Shown here one piece after another: positions 25,157 through 33,291 of a stretch of DNA of 64,000 nucleotides. The number at the start of each line of letters is the position of its first letter. The stretch's first letter is position 1. A program made the position numbers and the translations under genes. Source of the stretch: an uncultured Burkholderiales bacterium (GTDB lineage: Bacteria > Pseudomonadota > Gammaproteobacteria > Burkholderiales > Burkholderiaceae_C); the NCBI GenBank assembly GCA_903932865.1, contig CAIZHQ010000023.1:94631-158630 (forward strand). The letters run 5' to 3'. The notes beneath the pieces are model-generated. The model ran no database searches. It was given only the letters and a program-made list of their open reading frames with translations, and was not told where the DNA came from.

Positions 25157-27006
25157 GGCCGCCTGCGCGGCCTGCTGGCTCGCCGCGCACGGCCCTGAGC
25201 TGGCTCTTGGCTGCGCTGACAACTCTGGCCCTGCTTCCCTCTTGGGCACTTGCCCAAACGGCCCAAGCTGCGGCACCTGCCGCACAAAACCACACGCCCG
25301 CCAGCACCCAAGCCTTTGGCCTGGAAGTGCGCAGCAGCGACGAGGACATCCGCAACTTTTTGACGCAACACCTGGACTTGCAACGCTACCGCGACCTGAG
25401 CGATCTGGACGAAATGGAGCTGACCCGTTTGCTGCGCGAGGCCGATGTGCAGGCCCGCGAGCTGCTGGGCACGCTGGGTTTTTTCAAGCCTGCGCTGCGC
25501 TGGACGCACGACAAAAGCGCCAACACCAGCAGCTTGGGCCAGGTGCAGGTGGAGGTGGACACTGGCCCTGCAGCGCGCATCTCCGAAGTCCAGTGGCAGT
25601 GGTTGGGCGAAGTGGCCGATGACCCCGATTCGCGTGCTCAGCGGCAAGCCATCGAGCAGCAATGGGCTTTGCCTGTGGGCGAGACCTTCAGCCAAAACGG
25701 CTGGAGCCGGGCCAAAAACCAGGCCCTGCGCCAGCTGCTGGCCCAGCGTTACCCCTGGGGCCGCATTTTGCACAGCTTGGCCCTGGTGGACGAACCCAAC
25801 AACCAGGTGCGGCTTTGGCTGACGCTGGAATCCGGCCCAGCCGTGCGCCTGGGGGCTTTGCAAATTTCCGGGGCCGAAAAATACGGCGCCACCCAAGTCG
25901 AGCGCCTGGCGCGTTTGCCAATCGGCCAGCTGTACCGTCAAAACGATTTGCTCGAAGCGCAACAACGCCTGGTCACCAGCGGTTTTTACGATTCGGTGTT
26001 TGTCAGCCTGGATGCACAAGGCAACCCAGCGCAGCCATCGGTCAAGGTGGAGCTGAAAGAAAGTCTGCGCCAGAAATGGGTGCTGGGTCTGGGCGTGCGC
26101 AGTGACAGCGGTGCCCGCGTGAGCGCCGAGCACACGCACCACAGCGTGCCAGGCCTGCATTGGCGTTCGGTCAGCAAGCTGTCTCTGGACAAGGACTTAC
26201 AAAGCGCGAGCTTGGACTTGCTGGCCCCACCAGACGCCAGCCTCTGGCGCTGGAACACCTCGGTCAAGTTTGACCGTGAAAAACTCTTTGATCTGCCCTT
26301 GCAAAGCCAACGCTGGCGCGCGGGTCGCACCAAACTGGGTGAAAAAATTGACCGCTCTTACTTCGTCCAATACGACTCGGCAAGGCTGCAAGGCGGCGTC
26401 CAGGCCCAACGCGAATCCATCAGTGCCAACTACGGCTGGACCCGGCGCCACTTTGACAGCCTGCCCTTTCCCAGCCAGGGCATGGGCGTGGGTATCGAGT
26501 TGGGTACGGGTGTGACGCTCGGCAGCCAGAGCGAGCCTTATGTGCGCTGGCTGGTCAAAGGCCTGGGGCTCGTGCCTTTGGGCTCCAGCATGGGCCGCCT
26601 GGCCGTGCGCGCCGACATCGGCAGCGTGGTCAGCCGCGACACCGCCAACCTGCCTGCCACCCAGCTGTTTTGGACCGGTGGCGACAACAGCGTGCGCGGT
26701 TACGCCCCCAACAGCATTGGCGTGACCGATGCAACCGGCGTCACCGCACCGGGCCGCTACCTGGCCGCGGGCAGCCTGGAATGGCAGCGCCCCATCCGCT
26801 ACAAAGGGCAAGCCACCGATTGGGAAAGCGCCGTGTTTGTCGATGCCGGTGCGGTGGCCGATGACCCCGGGCAACTCAAGCCCAAAGTTGGCTATGGTCT
26901 GGGTGCCCGTTGGCGCAGCCCGGTCGGTCCGGTGCGCATCGACCTGGCCTATGCCCAGGCGCTGCAAAAGCTGCGCCTGCACCTGAGTGTGGGTTTCACA
27001 TTTTGA
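25153..27006 (+). CDS. tamA: Translocation and assembly module outer-membrane protein TamA
   Basis: This 617-residue Omp85-family protein has a signal peptide ending PSWALAQ (about residue 35), POTRA-like repeats (about 55-310), and a beta-barrel ending with a Phe (LSVGFTF), as outer-membrane proteins do. The barrel motif FWTGGDNSVRGYAPNS is the Omp85 VRGY element. With TamB it helps autotransporter insertion and lipid movement between membranes. The start overlaps the VWA stop codon (ATGA), which ties it to the moxR operon. Confidence 0.88.
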   Translation: MRPPARPAGSPRTALSWLLAALTTLALLPSWALAQTAQAAAPAAQNHTPASTQAFGLEVRSSDEDIRNFLTQHLDLQRYRDLSDLDEMELTRLLREADVQARELLGTLGFFKPALRWTHDKSANTSSLGQVQVEVDTGPAARISEVQWQWLGEVADDPDSRAQRQAIEQQWALPVGETFSQNGWSRAKNQALRQLLAQRYPWGRILHSLALVDEPNNQVRLWLTLESGPAVRLGALQISGAEKYGATQVERLARLPIGQLYRQNDLLEAQQRLVTSGFYDSVFVSLDAQGNPAQPSVKVELKESLRQKWVLGLGVRSDSGARVSAEHTHHSVPGLHWRSVSKLSLDKDLQSASLDLLAPPDASLWRWNTSVKFDREKLFDLPLQSQRWRAGRTKLGEKIDRSYFVQYDSARLQGGVQAQRESISANYGWTRRHFDSLPFPSQGMGVGIELGTGVTLGSQSEPYVRWLVKGLGLVPLGSSMGRLAVRADIGSVVSRDTANLPATQLFWTGGDNSVRGYAPNSIGVTDATGVTAPGRYLAAGSLEWQRPIRYKGQATDWESAVFVDAGAVADDPGQLKPKVGYGLGARWRSPVGPVRIDLAYAQALQKLRLHLSVGFTF

Positions 27007-27008
27007 CG

Positions 27009-30000
27009 ATGAACACCCGCACTGAAGCCCACATCGGCACAGATCCCCTGGCGCAGTCCGTGGCCTCGCCAGTGCGCCCCTCGTCAGACAAGACCTCTCC
27101 AGCGCGTTCGCTGCTGCGGCGCGTCGCGTCCGGCCTGGGCGCTCTGTCGGCGATGAGCCTGTCGGCCTTGCTCGGCCCCTTGGCGCTGGCCGCCGCACTT
27201 TGGGGCCTTTGGTCCTGGACGGGCACCCCCGGGTCTTTGGTCACCGCCCTGAAGATGGTCCACTGGGCCTTGCCCTCTGGCCAGCAGCTGCGCAGCGCCG
27301 ATGTGCAAGGCAACTTGCAGCAAGGCTGGCGCATTGGCCAGATCAGCTGGCAAAGCGGTGGCTTGCAGGTGCAGGCTCAGGATGCACAGCTGGTGCTGGA
27401 CTGGTCGCAGCTGTGGCGTCAGGCCTGGCCCCTCAAGAGCATCCAGATCAAGACTCTGCGCGTGCAAGACCAGCGCCCTCCCCAGCCCCTCACGCCCCTG
27501 ACCGAGCTGCGCCTGCCCCTGCCCTTGCAATTGAATGTGCAGGTGGCCCAATTGAACTGGCAAGGCAGCACGGCGGTGACGCTGACCGATGTTCGGGCGC
27601 AGTACGCTTATGACGGGCAGGAACACCACCTGGATGTCGACTCGCTCGCTCTGGCACAAGGCCGCTACACCTTGCAAGCGCGTTTGCAGGGCGCGGCGCC
27701 CATGGCCTTGCACATCGCGGCCCAAGGTCAGGTGCAAACCCCGGCCAGCGGCCGCACACCGGCCCTGCAGCTGCAGGTGCAGTCCACAGTGCAAGGCCAG
27801 TTGTCGGGCCCGCAAGCCCAACTCTCGGTGCAAACCGAACTGGCCCCCACGCCCGGGCAAGGCGCCTTGGGCCGTGCGCAGGACAAGGTCCATCTGTCCC
27901 TGCAAGCGCAGATCCAACCCTGGCAAAAACAAGTGGTGCTGCAAGCACAGGGCCAGTGGCAAGCTCTGGACCTGGCCCCTCTGTGGCCAGGTGCCCCGCA
28001 AACCCGCTTGCAAGGCGAGGCGAGGCTCCTACCCGATGGCGCGGCTTGGCAACTCGATGCGCAAACAGAGAACTTGCTGCCCGGTGCCTGGGACCTCCAG
28101 CGTCTGCCCCTGGCGGAGCTGAAACTGCAAGCCCGCCATGCACAAGGCCTGTGGCAAGTGCAGCAAGCCCAGGCCCGTCTGGCCACAGGACAGTTGCAAG
28201 GCCAAGGCCAGCAAACCCCACAGGGCTGGACAGGGCAGCTGGACATCCAAAACCTGCAGCCCGGCTTGCTGCACAGCGCCTGGGCCGGGCCTGCGGTGCA
28301 AGGCCGCCTCAAAGCCGAAGCCACAGGCGCAGACACCATCGCGCTGAGTGCCGACCTGCAAGCGCAAAAGACACAAGCGCTCACCACCCCATCCGCGTTG
28401 CAATGGGAACAACTGCAACTCGCTGGCCAATGGCACCCCGACCGCTGGGACATCACCAGCCTGCGCCTGCAAGCTGCCAAGGCTGTGCTGGAGGCGCAGT
28501 TCCAATGGCAACCGGTACAAGAATCAGTGCAAGGCCGCATGACGCTGCAACTGCCGGGCCTGCAAGCCACAGCCCAAGGGAACCTGGCCCCCCTGAACGG
28601 CCAAGGCCGCCTGGATGTGCAAATGCAAGACGCCGCCCTCAGCCAGTCCTGGCTGCAGGGCCTGCCAGGCTGGGGCACGCCACTCCGAGGCTTCAATGCC
28701 AGCGGGCCAGCCCAACTGCAAGCCCAATGGCAAGGCGGCTTTGCCCAAGCCGATGCCCCGCTGTCACTGAGCCTGCAATGGCCACGCATTGAGTGGGCCC
28801 AACCCAACCTCAACCCCAACCCCAGCGCCACACTCACCCACAAATCCACCACCCGGCCAGCGCCTTGGTTCCTGGCCCCAGGCCAGCTGAAAATGCAAGG
28901 CACGCCCCTCGCGGTGCAGGTCGAGCTGCAAGCGCGCCTGGGCCAGGGCCCACACAGCGCCCAGCTGCAAACCACCTGGCGTGGCAGCCGCGCCGATGTG
29001 CACAGCCCCAACTGGCAAGGCCGCATCGAACAGTTGGCCCTCATCACCCCCAACGCGCAAAGCCCGTCGGCCGAGCCCTGGCGTTTGGCTTTGCAATCCA
29101 CACCCGCCTGGCAAGCCCGGCTTGACCAGATGGCCCTGACTTGGGATCCGTCGACCTGGATGTTGCAAGGCCCCGGCCCAGGTCGCCCCCGCTTGGAAGT
29201 CGAAGCGGGCAGCTGGACAGCACCCGGCCCAGGCCAGCCCCAGCAGACCCACGGGGCGGTGCGCTGGACAGACCTGCCTGTTTCCTGGGCGCAAGCCTGG
29301 CTGGGCACCGACATCCTGAACGACATCACGCTCAAAGGCCAGGCGCAGTGGCGCATGAACAAGGACCTGGACTTGAGCCTGTCGGCAGAGCGCACCCAGG
29401 GCGATTTGCGCATCCAATCCGACAACCTTCCCGGGCAACGCGCGGCCGCTGGTTTGCGCCAGGCCCAGTTGTTCTTGCGCGTGCAAAACGAGCAAATGCA
29501 AGCCGATCTGAAATGGGACAGCGCCCAAATGGGCCAGGCACAGGCCAAACTGCAAAGCCAGCTGAACCGAACCCCAGACGGCTGGCAATGGGCCGAGCAG
29601 GCCCCTCTGATCGGCAGCGTGCAGGCCAACCTGCCCCAGATCGGGGCCTGGTCGGTGCTGGCCCCACCGGGCTGGCGCGTGCAAGGCACGCTGGACGCCA
29701 GCCTCACCGTGAGCGGCACACGCAGCCAACCCCAGTGGCTGGGTCGCTTGCAAGCGAGCCAACTGGCAGCCCGATCTGCCGTTCAAGGCATCGAGTTCAG
29801 CCAAGGGCAAATGCAGGCGCGCCTGCAAGGCCAAAGCCTGGTGCTGGAGAACTTGAGCCTGCGCGGGGCCGGCGCACAAGGGGGCGAACTCCAGGCCCGT
29901 GGCCAGGTCGAGTTCAACGCCAACCCCAAGGCCCAAGCCAGCCCCAGCGCCAACCCATTGCGCTCGGCCGACATGACTTTGCAGATCGAGGCCAAAAACC

Positions 30001-30968
30001 TGCGCGTGAGCAACCGGGCCGATCGGCGACTGAGCGTGTCAGGCGATGTGACGGCGCGCTTGGCTCAAGGCCAATTGCAACTGCGCGGCGGGCTCAAGGC
30101 CGACCAAGCCCTGTTCATCCTGCCCGAGGGCAGCACCCCCGGCCTGGGCGACGATGTGGTGGTGATTCGCCCCGGCATGGGCGCAATGAACCTGAGCGCC
30201 CTGACCACCCCACCAGACCCCAACGCGCCCACCGGCTCTTGGCTGGGTGTGCCCGATGTGCGCGTCATGCTCGACTTGGGGCAAGATTTTCAGCTGCAAG
30301 GCCAAGGCCTCAACACACGCCTGGCCGGCCAAGTGGAACTGCAGAGCAACGCCAGCACACGGGGCCTGCCACGCCTGAGTGGGCAGGTGCGCACCGAGGG
30401 CGGGCGTTACAAAGCCTACGGCCAGCAACTGAACATCGACACCGGCTTGCTGCGCTTCAGTGGCCCGTACGACAACCCCAGCCTGGACATCATTGCGCTG
30501 AGGCCCAACTTGCCACAAAAAGTGGGCGTGCAAATCACCGGCACCGCTTTGCTGCCGCGCATCCGTTTGTATGCCGACCCCGACCTGCCCGATGCCGACA
30601 AACTCGCTTGGCTGGTGCTGGGCCGCTCAGCAGCCAACGGCGGGGCCGAATCGGCCGTGTTGCAACAAGCGGCGGTGGCCCTGCTCAGCGGCAATGGCAA
30701 AACCCTGACCGGCGAGTTGGCCAGCAGCTTGGGGCTGGACGAAATTTCACTCGCCAGCGGCAGCCGCTCGGACGCCACAGCCACGGGCGCGGCCGTGACG
30801 CTGGGCAAACGCTTGTCCAAAGACTTTTACCTGGTCTACGAAACCAGCCTGAGCGGCGCTTTCGGCAGTTTGTACATTTTTTACGACCTCTCGCGCCGCC
30901 TGACCCTGCGGGCGCAAGCCGGCGAACAAAGCGCGCTGGATCTGATTTTCACGGTACGGCGGGATTGA
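27009..30968 (+). CDS. tamB: Translocation and assembly module inner-membrane protein TamB
   Basis: This 1319-residue protein has one N-terminal membrane helix (about residues 44-70, LLGPLALAAALWGLW), a very long Gln- and Leu-rich beta-helical body, and the conserved C-terminal DUF490 domain (LRLTGQV-like SGQVRTEGGRYKAYGQQL; DADKLAWLVLGRSA; FYLVYETSLSGAFG). It spans the periplasm with TamA. The gap to tamA is two bases. The N-terminus carries about 40 polar residues before the helix, longer than usual. Several open frames on the other strand here follow from its composition. Confidence 0.88.
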   Translation: MNTRTEAHIGTDPLAQSVASPVRPSSDKTSPARSLLRRVASGLGALSAMSLSALLGPLALAAALWGLWSWTGTPGSLVTALKMVHWALPSGQQLRSADVQGNLQQGWRIGQISWQSGGLQVQAQDAQLVLDWSQLWRQAWPLKSIQIKTLRVQDQRPPQPLTPLTELRLPLPLQLNVQVAQLNWQGSTAVTLTDVRAQYAYDGQEHHLDVDSLALAQGRYTLQARLQGAAPMALHIAAQGQVQTPASGRTPALQLQVQSTVQGQLSGPQAQLSVQTELAPTPGQGALGRAQDKVHLSLQAQIQPWQKQVVLQAQGQWQALDLAPLWPGAPQTRLQGEARLLPDGAAWQLDAQTENLLPGAWDLQRLPLAELKLQARHAQGLWQVQQAQARLATGQLQGQGQQTPQGWTGQLDIQNLQPGLLHSAWAGPAVQGRLKAEATGADTIALSADLQAQKTQALTTPSALQWEQLQLAGQWHPDRWDITSLRLQAAKAVLEAQFQWQPVQESVQGRMTLQLPGLQATAQGNLAPLNGQGRLDVQMQDAALSQSWLQGLPGWGTPLRGFNASGPAQLQAQWQGGFAQADAPLSLSLQWPRIEWAQPNLNPNPSATLTHKSTTRPAPWFLAPGQLKMQGTPLAVQVELQARLGQGPHSAQLQTTWRGSRADVHSPNWQGRIEQLALITPNAQSPSAEPWRLALQSTPAWQARLDQMALTWDPSTWMLQGPGPGRPRLEVEAGSWTAPGPGQPQQTHGAVRWTDLPVSWAQAWLGTDILNDITLKGQAQWRMNKDLDLSLSAERTQGDLRIQSDNLPGQRAAAGLRQAQLFLRVQNEQMQADLKWDSAQMGQAQAKLQSQLNRTPDGWQWAEQAPLIGSVQANLPQIGAWSVLAPPGWRVQGTLDASLTVSGTRSQPQWLGRLQASQLAARSAVQGIEFSQGQMQARLQGQSLVLENLSLRGAGAQGGELQARGQVEFNANPKAQASPSANPLRSADMTLQIEAKNLRVSNRADRRLSVSGDVTARLAQGQLQLRGGLKADQALFILPEGSTPGLGDDVVVIRPGMGAMNLSALTTPPDPNAPTGSWLGVPDVRVMLDLGQDFQLQGQGLNTRLAGQVELQSNASTRGLPRLSGQVRTEGGRYKAYGQQLNIDTGLLRFSGPYDNPSLDIIALRPNLPQKVGVQITGTALLPRIRLYADPDLPDADKLAWLVLGRSAANGGAESAVLQQAAVALLSGNGKTLTGELASSLGLDEISLASGSRSDATATGAAVTLGKRLSKDFYLVYETSLSGAFGSLYIFYDLSRRLTLRAQAGEQSALDLIFTVRRD

Positions 30969-31041
30969 ACCACTTTTTTGCCGCTTTCACCCGCATGAAT
31001 CCCAAGTACTTCAAGATGTAGAATTTTTTCGACTAACTCTT

Positions 31042-31059
31042 AGTAATTACATAATTACT
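31042..31059. promoter_or_regulatory. AT-rich perfect palindrome before the RodZ-like gene
   Basis: AGTAATTA-CA-TAATTACT is a perfect 8-bp inverted repeat in a locally AT-rich stretch (31015-31080), which contrasts with the GC-rich surroundings. It lies 70 bases before the RodZ-like start and may be an operator or part of a strong promoter. Confidence 0.5.
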
Positions 31060-31128
31060 GAAACTGTACTATCATTGCGGAATTGTCCTTTTTCTGGACC
31101 TCCGAACCGCTGAAGTCAGCTTTCACAT

Positions 31129-32067
31129 ATGAACAATCCCATATGGCGTTCTGAAGATGGGCAGCTCTTGCGAAGTTTGCGAGAAGAGGCAGGTATTGAC
31201 GAACTGGTTTTCGCACGGAACAACACCGTGTCTTTGGCCCAGCTCAAAGAGCTTGAACTCGGTGGCCACAGCAGTTTTTACAACCCGGCCATCAAACGCA
31301 GCACAGGTGTCAAACTGCTCAAAAAATTAGGGCACGACCTGGTCACCCCAGAGGTGGTCTGTGTGGCCCAAGAATCCGCCGAGCTCAGCGTGAACGAGTC
31401 CGCATCTGTCATGGCCGCCGGGATGACCCCAGCGCCTGCAAGCCATCCCAAGGCCCCATCTGACTCCCAGCGACATGGGAAGATTCAAACAGCTTTGTTT
31501 TGGACTTTGGGTGTGCTCAGTCTGGTGGCCCTGACCGCCCTCAAGCCCTGGAGCTTGTGGGATGGGCCTGCAAGCGACCGGCGCTCAAACCCACATGCAA
31601 CGTTGGCCCCGTCCCCCAAGGTCTTGTCGGCCCCCAAAACTGCGCCGTCAGCGCCTGTCCAGCGCGAGCCGAAGCCCTCTGCGCCAACCGAAATGATCGC
31701 CTTGGGCCCTGCCACGCATGAACTGTCCAGGCCAGCGGTCAAAGTCTCATTACCCACCACCACCCCGGCCTGCGATTGGCAACACAGAGACAACAGCAAA
31801 ACCCACACACCCAACCAGCCGCTCAAACCAGGCAACTATGTTTACCTGGAAGCCCAAGCCGACACCGAACTGTGTGTGCTCGACAGCCAAAACCAAAAAA
31901 CAATGCTGCAACTCAAAGCAGGCATGGCCACAAGCGTTTACGGCGCGGCCCCTTTTCTGGTGCACAGCCAGGATTGGCAAAACCTCAAGTTGTTCTTTCA
32001 GGGCCGTCGTGTGGTGGACACCCTGACCGATGTGCAGCACCTGCTGCTGGACAGCCAGCCGCTTTGA
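31129..32067 (+). CDS. RodZ-like protein: helix-turn-helix, one membrane helix, extracytoplasmic domain
   Basis: This 312-residue protein has a cytoplasmic N-terminal part with a helix-turn-helix-like segment (about 10-70; LRSLREEAGIDELVFAR, VSLAQLKELE), one membrane helix (about 120-138) and a periplasmic Pro/Ser-rich linker ending in a beta-rich domain (about 225-312). This layout is that of RodZ, the MreB partner in cell shape, but the N-domain is divergent and Cys residues (about 223 and 256) might form a disulfide outside. It could also be a membrane-bound transcription factor. Confidence 0.6.
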   Translation: MNNPIWRSEDGQLLRSLREEAGIDELVFARNNTVSLAQLKELELGGHSSFYNPAIKRSTGVKLLKKLGHDLVTPEVVCVAQESAELSVNESASVMAAGMTPAPASHPKAPSDSQRHGKIQTALFWTLGVLSLVALTALKPWSLWDGPASDRRSNPHATLAPSPKVLSAPKTAPSAPVQREPKPSAPTEMIALGPATHELSRPAVKVSLPTTTPACDWQHRDNSKTHTPNQPLKPGNYVYLEAQADTELCVLDSQNQKTMLQLKAGMATSVYGAAPFLVHSQDWQNLKLFFQGRRVVDTLTDVQHLLLDSQPL

Positions 32068-32113
32068 CGCGGCCACTGAACTGCCGCGCACGGCCACTAC
32101 AATCCTTATCCTG

Positions 32114-32188
32114 GCCACCGTAGTTCAATGGATAGAACTCTCCCCTCCTAAGGGAGTGATACAGGTTCGATTCCTGTCGGGGGCACCA
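32114..32188 (+). tRNA. tRNA-Arg (anticodon CCU)
   Basis: The cloverleaf is 75 bases with encoded CCA: D stem GTTC/GAAC, anticodon stem CTCCC/GGGAG with loop CTCCTAA (anticodon CCT, reads AGG), T stem ACAGG/CCTGT with loop TTCGATT. The acceptor stem GCCACCG/CGGGGGC has six pairs and one A-G mismatch (base 32117 against 32181). Confidence 0.93.
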
Positions 32189-32194
32189 AACCCG

Positions 32195-32228
32195 AATCCG
32201 CAAACGTTCAAAACGGTGCGGATTTTTT
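32195..32228 (+). terminator. Intrinsic terminator behind tRNA-Arg
   Basis: AATCCGC and GCGGATT form a seven-pair stem with a 16-base loop, followed by TTTTTT-like tract. It starts seven bases behind the tRNA. Confidence 0.85.
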
Positions 32229-32232
32229 GCTT

Positions 32233-33231
32233 TTAGAAAGCGACCTTCTCGGCTTCGAGGTAAGCCAGGCTCACATACTTGCCAATGTTGCGGTGAAAGC
32301 CTTGCATGGTCTTGGCCCTGGCGGCCACACGCGGGTCTTTCAGCACGGCCGCTTTGGCCTCGGCTTCGGATTGGCTGTCTTCCACCGCTTTGAGGCATGG
32401 CTCCCAGATGCCCGCCATGAATTCGCCATAGGTCTTGAGCAAGTCCGGGCGGGCCTGGCCGTGACCGGGTACCCACAGCTGATCGCCCGTGGCGGCCTGC
32501 AGGGCTTTGTAATATTTGAAAGTGCCGGGGTAAGAGCCTTCGTCCATGTTGGCGATGCGGTTGGTCATGGCGATGTCGCCCACTGCCGTCACCTGGTCTT
32601 GCACCACCTCGACACACAGGTCCGATGGCGTGTGCGCCGTGCCGTAGTGGTGCATGCGAAATGTCACATCTCCGATCTGAATTGCTTGACCATGCTGCAC
32701 GGGCGTGTTGGGCAACACCACCTGGGTGCCCAAGGTGGACTGGTTGGTCCAGCGTTCCATCAGGCTGCGCCACAAGTTGCCTTCTGCGCCTTTGAGTTTT
32801 TCAATCGTGCTGGGCAGCGCGTAAATAGGCAGCTTGTCACCATAAGTTTTGACGAAAGCATGGTTACCCAGCCAATGGTCACCGTGGTAGTGGCTGTTGA
32901 ATACGGCCACCACGGGTTGGTCGGTCACTTGGCGGATCATGCGGATGGCCATTTGGCCGATTTGCAACGAAGCCCCCGAATCGATCACCACCACCCCGGC
33001 CGTGGTCACCACAAAGATGACGTTGGCCATCATGCCCCGGTTCTCAGGGGTGGGAAACCCGTCAGGCGAGAAGATCATCCACACATGGGGTGACAGCTGT
33101 TGCGCCGGGATGTCGGCCACGGGTGGGCCTTCGATGAAGTCCTGCGCTTGCTGCGCGAGCAAACGGGCCTCGGGCCACAAGGCTGCGCCGCCGATGGCCG
33201 CGCTGGCCCACAACAGTTGTCTTCTTTTCAT
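32233..33231 (-). CDS. soxH: Metallo-beta-lactamase-fold hydrolase, SoxH-like
   Basis: This 332-residue periplasmic hydrolase has a Tat-like or Sec signal (MKRRQLLWASAAIGG..., cut near residue 27) and the zinc motif HYHGDH (114-119), with GTAHTPSD and VPGHGQ further on. It is the last gene of the sox cluster, 60 bases behind soxB, and matches SoxH, whose role in thiosulfate oxidation is not essential and whose substrate is unknown. The start is fixed by a strong AGGAGGGATC ribosome site. Confidence 0.8.
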   Translation of the reverse strand: MKRRQLLWASAAIGGAALWPEARLLAQQAQDFIEGPPVADIPAQQLSPHVWMIFSPDGFPTPENRGMMANVIFVVTTAGVVVIDSGASLQIGQMAIRMIRQVTDQPVVAVFNSHYHGDHWLGNHAFVKTYGDKLPIYALPSTIEKLKGAEGNLWRSLMERWTNQSTLGTQVVLPNTPVQHGQAIQIGDVTFRMHHYGTAHTPSDLCVEVVQDQVTAVGDIAMTNRIANMDEGSYPGTFKYYKALQAATGDQLWVPGHGQARPDLLKTYGEFMAGIWEPCLKAVEDSQSEAEAKAAVLKDPRVAARAKTMQGFHRNIGKYVSLAYLEAEKVAF

Positions 33232-33291
33232 GGTGATCCCTCCTCTAACGGTGCAGCGCCAAGCAGTGTCTGTTGGCGCTGCACGCACGCG

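Noticed and set aside
27728-29719. A 663-codon open frame on the strand opposite tamB
   Set aside because: It has no family pattern and follows from the Gln/Leu-rich codons of tamB; similar long mirror frames face most genes here (for example 2130-3884, 23372-25285, 45410-46729).
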